This document shows positions 41,965 through 51,410 of a DNA stretch of 64,000 nt, one piece after another. A program made the position numbers and the translations under genes. The notes beneath the pieces were generated by a model, which saw nothing but the letters and a program-made list of their open reading frames with translations, was not told the origin of the DNA and searched no databases. Source of the DNA: Saprospiraceae bacterium (GTDB taxonomy: Bacteria; Bacteroidota; Bacteroidia; Chitinophagales; Saprospiraceae); NCBI GenBank assembly GCA_041392805.1, contig JAWKLJ010000001.1, forward strand, positions 2,852,001-2,916,000, written 5' to 3'. Every line of letters starts with the position of its first letter. Within the stretch, counting starts at the first letter, position 1.

Positions 41965-44961
41965 TTAGAAAGAGATGTTAGCACCAAAAGTAAAAGTTCT
42001 TGCTCTTGGGTAAGAAGTATAATCGATACCCGCAGAAGGAACACCACCAATTTGTTTGTTGGTATTAACCTCTGGATCCTGACCGCTATAATTCGTAATC
42101 AATAACAAGTTTTGGCCGGTTACGAAAAATCGCAAACCACTAATATTACTATTTGGCGTTTTAACATTGTAACCAATAGAAAGGTTTTGTAATCTCACAA
42201 AATCTCCTTTTTCAAGGAAACGTGTAGATACATCAGGTGCGTTCAAACTACCCTCACCATTTCCAACTACATCTCTGGTTACATTACGTCCATTGGCCAA
42301 AGAACCAGCTGTAAAGAAGGCATTAGCCGTATTGCTATAAACCCAGAAGCCAAATTGACCAGTAAAGAATAGATTCAAGTCAAAATCTTTGTAGCGCAAA
42401 GTATTCGTCAAACCCGCAGTTACGGTAGGAAGTGGACTGGTGCCGTTGAACTCCTGAAAGTCACCATTAGGATAGATAGAAATACCTTCGGAATCGAATC
42501 CGCCGAATTGACGTAGGAAGTAAGCATATAGCGATTGTCCATCCGCAATACGCTGAGCAAAAGCACCTGTCAAACCTTGGCCATCAATGTCACCAGTATC
42601 GATGTTACAGTTACAGTTTTTTACCACGTTATCATTAAAGGCCACATTTGTGCTGATATTCCACTCCACATCAGGTTTATCTACGGCTACTACATTCAAG
42701 GCAAGTTCAATTCCCTTGTTGATGATATCCGCATCGAGGTTTTTCCAAACGAAAGGCTGTACGGCAGGCTGGGCAGCAGTAATCTGGATCAAAAGGTCAT
42801 TGGTTGTCTTGTAGTACGCATCAATAGAACCAGATATGCGATTGTTAGCAAAACCATAGTCAACACCAATATTGTATTGAACAGTGGATTCCCATTTCAA
42901 ATTAGGGTTAGCAAAAGCTACGGTTCCTAGACCACCACCATTGGTTCCTAGTCCGTTGTTCTCAATACCCCAGTTATTATAACGCTGACGTTCTTGGAAT
43001 AAGTTGTGAGGCAACTCCTGGTTACCAGTCAAACCATAGCCTAATCGAAGCCCTAAATCAGAGAAAGCATCAGGTACAAACGCTTCGTCGATCAATCGCC
43101 ATTTGAAAGCAAATGAGGAGAAGTAACCATACTGATTACCGTCACCAAAACGAGTAGAGCCGTCAGCTCTCAACGTAGCTGTAATTCTGTATTTGTCAGC
43201 AAAACTTATGTTAAATCGACCAAAGAAAGATTGCAGTTCATCAAAGGTTCTAGAAGAATTAATCCCAACGCTAGAAGAACTTCCGGTTGTTTGATCTGAA
43301 GCAGCAAGGTTATTGATCATAAGATCCAAATCGCTGGTACGGAAGTTGGTCATATGGAACGCCTTGGAAGAAAATTCAAAACTCTGGTATGAATATCCAG
43401 CTAAGGCAGTCAAATCAACACTATTAAATCGCTTGTTATAGGTGAAATAATTTTCCCATAAAACATTATTAGATTGGATGTCATTCGTAAATAAACGGCC
43501 AACACCCTGAACGCCTGTTGCAACAAGATCCCTGGAAAGCGCATCTACCCTTGAAGAAGAAGAACGGTCAATACCAACTAATGTATTGAAGCTCAATTCT
43601 TCTGTGAATTTGTATTCAGCAACAATGTTACCTAATGCACGCAAAGTATTGGTAAAGCTTTCTGTTAGGTTCAGGATAGCGACAGGATTGGGTTCGGTGT
43701 TACCTCTTTGCAAAAATGTGCCATCGGGGTTTCTGACTGGATAAGAGGGGTTCGCTTTTAGCGTGTTCCCCATCAAGTCTCCTTCAAAACCACTATTAGT
43801 TGTAATCGGCACGTTATCATCATGGGTATTAGAAACGGTAAACTGAGAAGAAATCTTCAACTTGTCATTGATGAATTTTCGCGTACCATTAAACCGAGCT
43901 GTAACCCGCTCTAGTGCGCTTTCTTCTACAATCCCTTCTTGGTCGAAGTAAGACAAAGAAAATCGGTAGTTACCCTGACCACTGCCCCCACCAAAAGACA
44001 AGTTGTGGTTTTGAATCAAGGCTGTACGGAATACCTCATCTTGCCAATCCGTGTCAGCACCACCATCGAGGTTGTCAGCAGCCTGCTGGCCATTGAAGTC
44101 AGCATAAGCATCTAAAAGCTCATCGGCAGTCAACAAATCATATTTTTTGGCAATATTGGCCACACCCAAAGAATAGGCGTAATCCAATACACCTTTACCC
44201 TCCTGGCCACTTTTGGTAGTGATGATCACCACTCCATTGGCACCCCTAGAACCATAAATGGCCGTAGCTGATGCATCTTTCAAAATATCGATGCTAGCAA
44301 TGTCGTTGGGGTTCAAGAAGTTCAGTGGGTTTCTGGCAGCAGTAGACCCCATACCAGAGGCAGAACCACCAGCCGTCGTTCCATCACCGCTCAAGGGCAC
44401 ACCATCAACTACAAAAAGTGGGTTATTACCACCACGAACAGAGGAAGTACCGCGGATACGAATGCTAACGCCCGCACCTGGTTCACCACTTGCCTCGGTA
44501 ATTTGCACACCAGCAGCCCGGCCCTGAATCAATTGCTCAGGCGATGTGATCACACCGCTATTGAAATCCTTTTCCGTGACAGAGGTCACCGCACCCGTAA
44601 GGTCTGATTTTTTGACCGAACCATAACCAATAACGACTACTTCTTCCAGTAGTTCACCAGCTGAAAGCGCAAGGTCGATCTGTGTACGGCCAGCAATTTC
44701 AACAGATTGGGTAGAATAGCCTGTGTAGGAAATTTCGAGGGTAGTTGCATTAGCAGGAACCTCAATTGAATATTTGCCATCGAAATCGGTAATCGTACCT
44801 GAGGAGGTACCCTTGACTAAAATATTGGCCCCAATGAGCGGTTCACCAGATTCAGCATCTGTGACCGTTCCCGTAATGGTCTGGGCAATCGCAAAGTTGC
44901 AGAATGCTACCAGAACAAGTGCCAACAACCATTTCGAAAAATAGTTGACATTAAGTTTCAT
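41965..44961 (-). CDS. susC: SusC/RagA family TonB-dependent outer membrane transporter
   Basis: The 998-residue protein has a signal peptide ending near AIAQ, a carboxypeptidase-regulatory-like domain ('GTVTDAESGEPLIGANILVKG', 28-100), a TonB box region ('EEVVVIGYGSVKKSDLTG'), a plug domain with 'IRIRGTSSVRGGNNPLFVVDGVPL' and 'DIASIDILKDASATAIYGSRGANGV', and a beta-barrel ending 'YPRARTFTFGANISF' with terminal Phe. It imports a ligand held by SusD using TonB energy. It is the first gene of the minus-strand cluster susC-susD-VCBS-VCBS. No anti-sigma/ECF sigma pair lies upstream, so its regulation is not of that local type. Confidence 0.95.
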   Translation of the reverse strand: MKLNVNYFSKWLLALVLVAFCNFAIAQTITGTVTDAESGEPLIGANILVKGTSSGTITDFDGKYSIEVPANATTLEISYTGYSTQSVEIAGRTQIDLALSAGELLEEVVVIGYGSVKKSDLTGAVTSVTEKDFNSGVITSPEQLIQGRAAGVQITEASGEPGAGVSIRIRGTSSVRGGNNPLFVVDGVPLSGDGTTAGGSASGMGSTAARNPLNFLNPNDIASIDILKDASATAIYGSRGANGVVIITTKSGQEGKGVLDYAYSLGVANIAKKYDLLTADELLDAYADFNGQQAADNLDGGADTDWQDEVFRTALIQNHNLSFGGGSGQGNYRFSLSYFDQEGIVEESALERVTARFNGTRKFINDKLKISSQFTVSNTHDDNVPITTNSGFEGDLMGNTLKANPSYPVRNPDGTFLQRGNTEPNPVAILNLTESFTNTLRALGNIVAEYKFTEELSFNTLVGIDRSSSSRVDALSRDLVATGVQGVGRLFTNDIQSNNVLWENYFTYNKRFNSVDLTALAGYSYQSFEFSSKAFHMTNFRTSDLDLMINNLAASDQTTGSSSSVGINSSRTFDELQSFFGRFNISFADKYRITATLRADGSTRFGDGNQYGYFSSFAFKWRLIDEAFVPDAFSDLGLRLGYGLTGNQELPHNLFQERQRYNNWGIENNGLGTNGGGLGTVAFANPNLKWESTVQYNIGVDYGFANNRISGSIDAYYKTTNDLLIQITAAQPAVQPFVWKNLDADIINKGIELALNVVAVDKPDVEWNISTNVAFNDNVVKNCNCNIDTGDIDGQGLTGAFAQRIADGQSLYAYFLRQFGGFDSEGISIYPNGDFQEFNGTSPLPTVTAGLTNTLRYKDFDLNLFFTGQFGFWVYSNTANAFFTAGSLANGRNVTRDVVGNGEGSLNAPDVSTRFLEKGDFVRLQNLSIGYNVKTPNSNISGLRFFVTGQNLLLITNYSGQDPEVNTNKQIGGVPSAGIDYTSYPRARTFTFGANISF

Positions 44962-45538
44962 ACAGTATCTATATTTAGTTAATAAAACAGTTTCATTGTT
45001 ATATTCTTGTCATTCTTCACTTAGCAAATTGGGGCTAGTAAAGGAACCATGTATAATCGCTAAATATTTATTGGTTTTGTTTGGCTTAATGTTTCATGGA
45101 CATTAAAGTCGATTTTCGCCTTGACTGGAACTGTTTTATAATAAATGGCGTGTAAAAGTCTTAAATATGTTTGAAAAAACCAAAAAACACCTGAAACATT
45201 TTTGTCGGATATTGCCAAACAAAATAATATTACGCATTTTGAAACCCTGATTCACCCTACATGGTTTTTTTTGTCTAATTTGAGGAAGGAATAAGGGCAA
45301 TTGCAGCTTACGTTTTTGTATTGTTGGAACAATTTGACTCAACAACCCGAACTGCTCTGTTTTTTGTCGGATTACCGTCAATTTGGGTATGATACAAAGC
45401 ACAATAATTAAACAATTTGTTCTAGTCCCAAATTTTTCCCTTATTTCCGTTTAGAATAGATAAAATCTATGATAATTTAGCAAACATATACCAAATTGGG
45501 GAATAACCACCCTTCATCAAATAAGACCTGTCCCGACT
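44962..45538. other. Divergent intergenic region between susC and the retropepsin gene
   Basis: AT-rich, 577 bases, presumably holding both promoters and a long susC leader. The only structure noted is a small inverted repeat ttaatgt/acattaa at 45086-45106. An 88-codon minus-strand frame here (45136-45402) has atypical composition and no start signals and is not accepted as a gene. Confidence 0.5.
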
Positions 45539-46771
45539 ATGAAACTATTCCTATGCTCATTTATTTTTTTATTGAGCCTCAACGCCACCTGCCTCGGTCA
45601 GAGTACTGACCTACATATGAGTAAAGGGCAATCCAAAGTGGATATTCCTTTCGATTTTCAAAATAATTTCATTATTATTAAAGTCCTTTTTAATAATTTT
45701 TTTCCGCTCAAATTTATTTTAGATACGGGTGCAGAACACACCATTTTAACCCAGAGAGAAATCACCGATTTGTTACACGTCAATTATCAAAGAGAATTTA
45801 AGGTCATAGGTTCGGATATGCAGACAGAGCTTATTGCCTATCTCGCCTCTGGTATTCGCTTTCAACTAGGAGACCTTACGGCTCGAAATCGCTCTATTTT
45901 AGTATTGGATGAAGACTATTTTCGTTTCGATGAGTTTGCTGGTATTGATGTGCATGGTATCTTGGGAGCCGACTTCCTTCGACGTTTTATCGTTAAGATC
46001 AATTATCGCAAACAAATCATCACTTTTTATAATCCACAAAATTACACACCTCCTCCTGCTTCTAAATATGAGGAGATTCCAATAGAAATTGTTCGAAACA
46101 AACCCTATATCTGGACAAAAACACAATTTAACAAAGATACTTCCCTTAATCTAAAATTATTGTATGATACGGGGGCTAGCCTGGCCACCCTTTTATATAC
46201 CGATACCCATTCAGATTTGAAACTGCCTGAATCTGTTATCCGAAGCAATATTGCCATCGGACTTGGGGGTTATTTGGAAGGATTCATTGGCCGTTTGCCC
46301 AATATTGAAATAGGCCCCTTTGAATTGCAGGATGTCGTTGCCAATTACCAGGAATTGCCTCCCAATATAGATTCTTCTTATATTAATGACCGAAATGGAA
46401 TTGTGGGAAACATCCTTATGCAGCGTTTTATTGTCATCATAGACTACTTCAAAAGCAAAATCTACCTGACACCCAATCGCACTTTTAAACAAAAATTTGA
46501 TTACGACCGAAGTGGCATGACCATCGTTGCCGCTGGGAAAGCCCTCGGCCAATATCGGGTATTAAATGTGATCAAGGACAGCCCTGCTGATGAAGCCGGC
46601 GTATTGCCCAATGATATTCTACGTTCCATAAACGGGGTTCCAACAGCTTTGATATCGCTAGGAGAAATCATCAATAAGCTACAAAAAAAAGTAGGTAAAC
46701 GAACGCGCCTGACCATAAAGCGGGGAGAAGAAAAAATCAAAGTAACGTTCCGTTTGCGAAAGCTAATCTAA
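45539..46771 (+). CDS. Secreted retropepsin-like aspartyl protease with PDZ domain
   Basis: The 410-residue protein has a Sec signal (MKLFLCSFIFLLSLNATCLG), then two retropepsin-type half-sites: 'FILDTGAEHTIL' with Asp62 and 'LYDTGASLATLL' with Asp210, each followed by a later 'GILGADFLRRF' or 'GIVGNILMQRF' flap-like turn. Thus both aspartate lobes of a pepsin-like pair are in one chain. A PDZ domain covers about 325-405 ('VIKDSPADEAGVLPNDILRSING'). It is likely a periplasmic protease or peptide-binding protein. The start is the ATG that opens directly into the signal peptide. It is a single gene; the next gene is 301 bases away. Confidence 0.82.
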   Translation: MKLFLCSFIFLLSLNATCLGQSTDLHMSKGQSKVDIPFDFQNNFIIIKVLFNNFFPLKFILDTGAEHTILTQREITDLLHVNYQREFKVIGSDMQTELIAYLASGIRFQLGDLTARNRSILVLDEDYFRFDEFAGIDVHGILGADFLRRFIVKINYRKQIITFYNPQNYTPPPASKYEEIPIEIVRNKPYIWTKTQFNKDTSLNLKLLYDTGASLATLLYTDTHSDLKLPESVIRSNIAIGLGGYLEGFIGRLPNIEIGPFELQDVVANYQELPPNIDSSYINDRNGIVGNILMQRFIVIIDYFKSKIYLTPNRTFKQKFDYDRSGMTIVAAGKALGQYRVLNVIKDSPADEAGVLPNDILRSINGVPTALISLGEIINKLQKKVGKRTRLTIKRGEEKIKVTFRLRKLI

Positions 46772-47024
46772 CTATTTTGCAACTGTTATGTTAAAAAATC
46801 GTATACTTGCCTGGTAAATAGGCCAAAATTTGCTGTCGCAACAGCGTCTTGATCGCCTTTCAAAAACGCCTCCTCTGTCCATTCTTGTTAACAAGCAAAA
46901 GCAGGGAGATCAAAGTGTCCAGCAGAAATTGTGTTTTCAATTTTCAACTGGTACTAACGCTCACTAATGACCAAAGAGCAACAACACTATGATACAAACC
47001 TTTGCTTTTATCTCAATTCATTTT

Positions 47025-47038
47025 GTTTACATGTAAAC
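47025..47038. promoter_or_regulatory. Perfect 14-bp palindrome upstream of the exporter
   Basis: gtttacatgtaaac reads the same on both strands and lies 34 bases before the exporter start. It is a plausible operator for a dimeric regulator. No regulator gene is adjacent. The other ~290 bases of this intergenic region (46772-47072) show no gene. Confidence 0.45.
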
Positions 47039-47072
47039 TATTATTAATTTTTCCGGGTAAATATTGACCCTA

Positions 47073-49268
47073 ATGTTTGAAAAATTCCCCTATTATCGTC
47101 AGTTAGATGCTATGGACTGTGGGCCTACCTGCCTACGAATGATTGCAGATCACCATGGGCGAAAGTATAGCTTGCAATATCTTCGGGAACATAGTTATCT
47201 CGATAGAGAGGGGGTTTCGCTTAGGGGGATCATAGAAGCGGCTGAGACCATCGGGATGACGACGATGGCCATTAAGCTGCCCTTTGAGGGAGAAAGCGAG
47301 GAAGACCCTGGACTCCTTGACGCCTCCTTCCCCCTCATCGCTCACTGGAAGCAAAACCATTTCGTCGTCGTTTATAAAGCCAATAAAAAACATGTTTGGG
47401 TGGCTGACCCTGCTTTTGGAAAGACCAAATATACAGCTGCCGCCTTTCGGAAAGCTTGGGAAAGCGATAAACAAAAAGGGATTGCACTTTTACTAGAACC
47501 CACTCCCAATTTTTATGAAGAGGAGGGAGAAAAGGTCAAAGTAGATGGCTTTTGGTACCTTTTGCGCTACCTCCGCCCCTACCGCCGACTCGTCCTGCAA
47601 TTGGTGCTGGCACTCCTCTTGGGTAGCTTCTTTCAGTTGCTATTCCCTTTTCTGACGGAAGCCATCGTCGACATCGGTATTGAAACCCAAGACATTGATT
47701 TTATCTACCTCGTCTTGATGGCACAATTGATGCTGTTTGTCGGGCAAATAACCGTGAATATCATACAGAGTTGGATATTGCTGCATATTGGAACCCGGAT
47801 AAATATTTCCCTCATTTCCGATTTCCTGATTAAACTCATGCGGCTACCAATCGGTTTTTTTGACCAAAAAATGATCGGAGACCTCCTCCAACGTATCGCT
47901 GACCAACGACGAATTGAACATTTCCTGACGACCAGTACCCTCAGTATCCTTTTTTCCATCTTCAATTTGATCATCTTCGGGTTTGTATTATGGTGGTACA
48001 ATACCGTTATCTTTCTCCTCTTTTTTGGCGCTAGCGTCTTCTATTTGGCCTGGATCATGGGATGGTTGAAAAAACGAGCAGAAATAGATCATTTTCGCTT
48101 TAGAGAGCAATCGGAAAACCAAAGCGCTATCATTGAATTAATCCAAGGAATGCAAGAGATTAAATTGCAGCGCAGCGAGCGAAAACACCGCTGGAATTGG
48201 ATGAGTATTCAGGCTCGACTTTTTCGGGTCAATATGCGCTCGCTCAAGATCACTCAATGGCAGGATACCGGCGCCAATTTTATTAGTCAGCTAAAAGATA
48301 TCTTCATTACTTTTTATGTGGCTACCATGGTCATAGAAGGTCAAATGACCCTCGGTATGATGCTGGCCGTACAATATATCATAGGGCAACTAAACGGTCC
48401 TTTGGTTCAGTTTGTGAATTTCATGCGAACTGCCCAGGATGCCCGCATTAGCCTCGAACGCCTTGGGGAAATTCAGAACATGGACGAAGAAGAAACAACA
48501 GGGCGCCTCGATGCTGAAATACTCCCCGAAAAGGGCGATATCAATATCGAAAACGTCTCTTTCCAGTACAATAAACTATCTGATTTTGCGCTGAAAAATG
48601 TCACACTCCATATCCCGCAAGGGAAAGTGACGGCTATTGTAGGGACAAGCGGAAGTGGAAAAACTACCTTGGTAAAACTCCTCCTGGGTTTTTACAAAAC
48701 GACCAAGGGCAGTATACGAATTGGTGGCATTCATCTCGATAATATCAGTACCAACCTGTGGAGAGAAAGCTGTGGAGCCGTTATGCAAGATGGCTTCATT
48801 TTCTCGGAAAGTATCGCTCGCAATATAGCCGAAAGTGACGATATAGTAGACAAAGCCAAATTGTTGAAATCTGTTCGGACAGCAAATATCCAGGAATTCA
48901 TTGAATCATTACCCTTGGGTTATAATACCAAAGTGGGCCTTCGCGGCAATGGCCTGAGCCAAGGTCAACGACAGCGCTTGCTCATTGCCAGGGCAGTCTA
49001 CAAAAACCCCAGCTATCTGTTTTTTGATGAAGCAACAAATGCCCTTGATGCGCAAAATGAAAAGGTCATCATGGAAAACATGGAGCAGTTTTTTAGCGGT
49101 CGAACCGTCCTCGTCGTTGCTCACCGACTTAGCACGGTGAAAAACGCAGATCAGATCGTGGTACTGGAAAAAGGAGAACTTGTCGAAAAAGGCACCCATC
49201 AAGAATTGGTCAATAAAAGAGGTCATTATTACACCCTTGTCAAAAACCAATTGGAGCTTGGCAGCTAA
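47073..49268 (+). CDS. Peptidase-containing ABC transporter (C39 peptidase, bacteriocin-type exporter)
   Basis: From the ATG at 47073 the protein is 731 residues. The N-terminal C39 cysteine peptidase is intact: Cys16 in 'MDCGPTC', His96 in 'NHFVVVYK' and Asp112 in 'VADPAFG'. A six-helix ABC membrane domain (~165-440) and a complete ATPase follow: Walker A 'GTSGSGKTT', signature 'LSQGQRQRLLIARA', Walker B 'YLFFDEATNALD', H-loop 'VLVVAHRLSTV'. Such exporters cleave a double-glycine leader and secrete the mature peptide. A preceding in-frame TTG was rejected. The HlyD gene follows after 11 bases. No double-glycine precursor was recognised within the flanking gaps. Confidence 0.92.
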   Translation: MFEKFPYYRQLDAMDCGPTCLRMIADHHGRKYSLQYLREHSYLDREGVSLRGIIEAAETIGMTTMAIKLPFEGESEEDPGLLDASFPLIAHWKQNHFVVVYKANKKHVWVADPAFGKTKYTAAAFRKAWESDKQKGIALLLEPTPNFYEEEGEKVKVDGFWYLLRYLRPYRRLVLQLVLALLLGSFFQLLFPFLTEAIVDIGIETQDIDFIYLVLMAQLMLFVGQITVNIIQSWILLHIGTRINISLISDFLIKLMRLPIGFFDQKMIGDLLQRIADQRRIEHFLTTSTLSILFSIFNLIIFGFVLWWYNTVIFLLFFGASVFYLAWIMGWLKKRAEIDHFRFREQSENQSAIIELIQGMQEIKLQRSERKHRWNWMSIQARLFRVNMRSLKITQWQDTGANFISQLKDIFITFYVATMVIEGQMTLGMMLAVQYIIGQLNGPLVQFVNFMRTAQDARISLERLGEIQNMDEEETTGRLDAEILPEKGDINIENVSFQYNKLSDFALKNVTLHIPQGKVTAIVGTSGSGKTTLVKLLLGFYKTTKGSIRIGGIHLDNISTNLWRESCGAVMQDGFIFSESIARNIAESDDIVDKAKLLKSVRTANIQEFIESLPLGYNTKVGLRGNGLSQGQRQRLLIARAVYKNPSYLFFDEATNALDAQNEKVIMENMEQFFSGRTVLVVAHRLSTVKNADQIVVLEKGELVEKGTHQELVNKRGHYYTLVKNQLELGS

Positions 49269-49279
49269 TTTGTAAAAAA

Positions 49280-50689
49280 ATGAGCACTAACTTAATCCAA
49301 AATCCCGAAGCTATCCGACTCAATGAGGAGGAGGAAGTCCAACAATTGCTAGGCAACCCTCCGGGTTGGATGTTGCGCTGGGGAATTACCCTGGTCCTCA
49401 TCGCATTTATTGGCTTAATCGTTATGTCCCATTTTTTTCGATACCCCGATCGGATAACGGCTAATGTGGTATTGACCTCCGAACGGCCCCCCATCAAAAT
49501 TTTCGCCCTCGAGCGCGGACGAATCAACCAGTTGCTCGTACATGACAATCAACTCGTAGAGGCAGGTCAGCTCCTGGCCGTAATCGAAAATCCAGCGGAA
49601 CTGAAAGACGTAGAACTACTGGACCAAGAACTAGCGATCATGGAACAAAGCCTGCTGTCTAAATGGACAAGCGTTGGAGGAGCCTCCGCCGGCAAAAAGA
49701 AAGAGCAAGACATCGATGGCTGGAGTGACCTACCAGAAACCTCCCCTACCCTGGGACTAAAACTAGGGCCTCTCCAGGCGTACTATGCAGAGCTACTCCA
49801 ATTCATTGACCATCAATACTACAAACTCTCCAATGATGCGAATTATCAACGCATCAAGGCCCTAAAAAGCCAGATTTCTCACCTCAGAGAGATGAATCTG
49901 AATATAACAGACCAACTCTTTTTACTGGAAAAAGAAGTTTATATTGCTGAAAAAAACGAACAGCGACTAAAAGCTTTATGGGAAAATGGTGCCGAAAGTC
50001 AAATTAATTATGAAAAGGCTTCCGCTGAAGCCCTCACCAAACAAGGTATCCTCAAAAACAAAAAGTCAACCCAAATAGATAACAAACTCGCCATGGATCG
50101 CCTCCGAGAAGAGATTATCAGCTACGAAAAAGAGCAGTCAGATGAAATTGCTGATGGGAATTTCAAGATTCAGGCAAGCATGAAACGACTGAGAAGTGCC
50201 ATTGATGAATGGCGCCTGAAATATACCCTGACGACCCCCATCAAGGGCAAAGTTTCTTTCTCCAAAATCTGGAGTGAGCACCAATTTGTTAACCCCGATG
50301 AACTGGTGATGACCATCGTCCCTCAGGAAGGCCAAGGCCAAATTATAGCCAGGGGCGACTTACCTGTCGCCCGCTCCGGCAAAGTGGAAACGGGCATGAT
50401 CGTTAATATCCGGCTAGAAAATTATCCCTACAAAGAATATGGCATTGTCAAAGGTATTGTCGAAAATATAGCCCCTGTACCCAACCAAGAAGGCAATACC
50501 GAGGCCATTTACCAACTTACCGTGTCGGGCTTCAATATCCCCGCTTCCGGAAAAATATTAACAACCTATCAGGATACCCTGGATTTTCAGCAAGAACTGC
50601 AAGGTACGGCCCTTATCATCACTAAAAACCGCAACTTGTGGGAGCGCCTGGTGGTAGATCGCTTTAGGGATGTAACGAAGAATCAATAA
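49280..50689 (+). CDS. HlyD family membrane fusion/adaptor protein
   Basis: The 469-residue protein has a short cytosolic N-terminus, one transmembrane helix ('WGITLVLIAFIGLIVMSHFF', about 34-53), a lipoyl-like half ('HDNQLVEAGQLLAVIENP'), a long coiled coil (~100-300) and the returning lipoyl/beta-barrel half ('LTTPIKGKVSFS', 'GMIVNIRLENYPYKEYGIVKG'). It links the inner membrane exporter to an outer membrane channel. It is the natural partner of the upstream C39 ABC transporter. No TolC-like gene is in the window. Confidence 0.92.
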   Translation: MSTNLIQNPEAIRLNEEEEVQQLLGNPPGWMLRWGITLVLIAFIGLIVMSHFFRYPDRITANVVLTSERPPIKIFALERGRINQLLVHDNQLVEAGQLLAVIENPAELKDVELLDQELAIMEQSLLSKWTSVGGASAGKKKEQDIDGWSDLPETSPTLGLKLGPLQAYYAELLQFIDHQYYKLSNDANYQRIKALKSQISHLREMNLNITDQLFLLEKEVYIAEKNEQRLKALWENGAESQINYEKASAEALTKQGILKNKKSTQIDNKLAMDRLREEIISYEKEQSDEIADGNFKIQASMKRLRSAIDEWRLKYTLTTPIKGKVSFSKIWSEHQFVNPDELVMTIVPQEGQGQIIARGDLPVARSGKVETGMIVNIRLENYPYKEYGIVKGIVENIAPVPNQEGNTEAIYQLTVSGFNIPASGKILTTYQDTLDFQQELQGTALIITKNRNLWERLVVDRFRDVTKNQ

Positions 50690-50807
50690 CACACCTTAAT
50701 TGTCGGCCATCTCCAAAAAAAACAAGTTTTTGACCCTTTCTACAATGCTATTCACTTAAAAAGCCTAAATTGTTAGACCTAATTCCTCATTTTCAAATTA
50801 GCACGCC

Positions 50808-51323
50808 ATGCGTTCAAGCCTCCTTCTATACATTCTGCTCCTCACCTTCAGCCTAAATAGTCTATCCGCTCAAAGAGGGATGACCAATAAAAAAATGGAA
50901 AAAATCCTGGATAGTGAAGCCGCAGCTATTGAAGGAGAATTGGGGGCTTGGCAAGTTTTCATCAACGATCATATATTGTTAGTTGTAACCGATGAAGCCA
51001 ATAATCGCATGCGCATTTTCACCCCCATTGTGGAAGAAAGTGAATTAAAACCAAAGCAACTCCGCAGAATGCTGCTCGCCAACTTCCATGCTGCCCTCGA
51101 TGCCAAATACAGCATTTTTGAGGGTTTTGTCATCAGCATTTTTACGCATCCACTCAAAGAATTATCCGAAGACCAATTCATCGACGCCCTCAACCAGGTC
51201 ATCAAACTCGCCGAAACCTTTGGTACGACTTACTCTAGCACAGACCTTATTTTTGGAGGGAAAGAGGAAAAAATCGAACAAAGAAGAATCAACCAAAGCC
51301 CAGCAAAAGGCAAACGCACTTAG
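50808..51323 (+). CDS. Small secreted protein of unknown function
   Basis: The 171-residue protein has a signal peptide (MRSSLLLYILLLTFSLNSLSAQ) and a compact alpha/beta body ('LGAWQVFINDHILLVVTDEA', 'RRMLLANFHAALDAKYSIFEGFVISIFTHPL', 'DALNQVIKLAETFG') and a basic C-terminus. The layout resembles chaperone-like YbjN/type-III-chaperone folds, but that is a weak impression. It follows the exporter pair after 118 bases on the same strand. It has no double-glycine leader, so it is not an obvious substrate of the C39 exporter. Confidence 0.7.
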   Translation: MRSSLLLYILLLTFSLNSLSAQRGMTNKKMEKILDSEAAAIEGELGAWQVFINDHILLVVTDEANNRMRIFTPIVEESELKPKQLRRMLLANFHAALDAKYSIFEGFVISIFTHPLKELSEDQFIDALNQVIKLAETFGTTYSSTDLIFGGKEEKIEQRRINQSPAKGKRT

Positions 51324-51338
51324 TGTAGCCGAGCGAGG

Positions 51339-51381
51339 CATCAGAAGTTTATCCAAATACTCCTTCCGTAAACTTCTGATG
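51339..51381. repeat. Palindromic element, copy 1 (partner at 60441-60489)
   Basis: Perfect 13-bp arms (catcagaagttta / taaacttctgatg) with a 17-base loop lie between the small secreted protein and the convergent YceI gene. The arm sequence and an adjacent 'gagcgaggc' recur at 60441-60500, so this is a dispersed element that may also act as terminator here. Confidence 0.7.
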
Positions 51382-51410
51382 TCTGCCGTTAAAGCACTTT
51401 GTAGGATGCG

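Noticed and set aside
45136..45402. 88-codon minus-strand frame in the susC/retropepsin gap
   Set aside because: Atypical composition, no start signals, no recognisable domain, and it lies in a promoter region between divergent genes.
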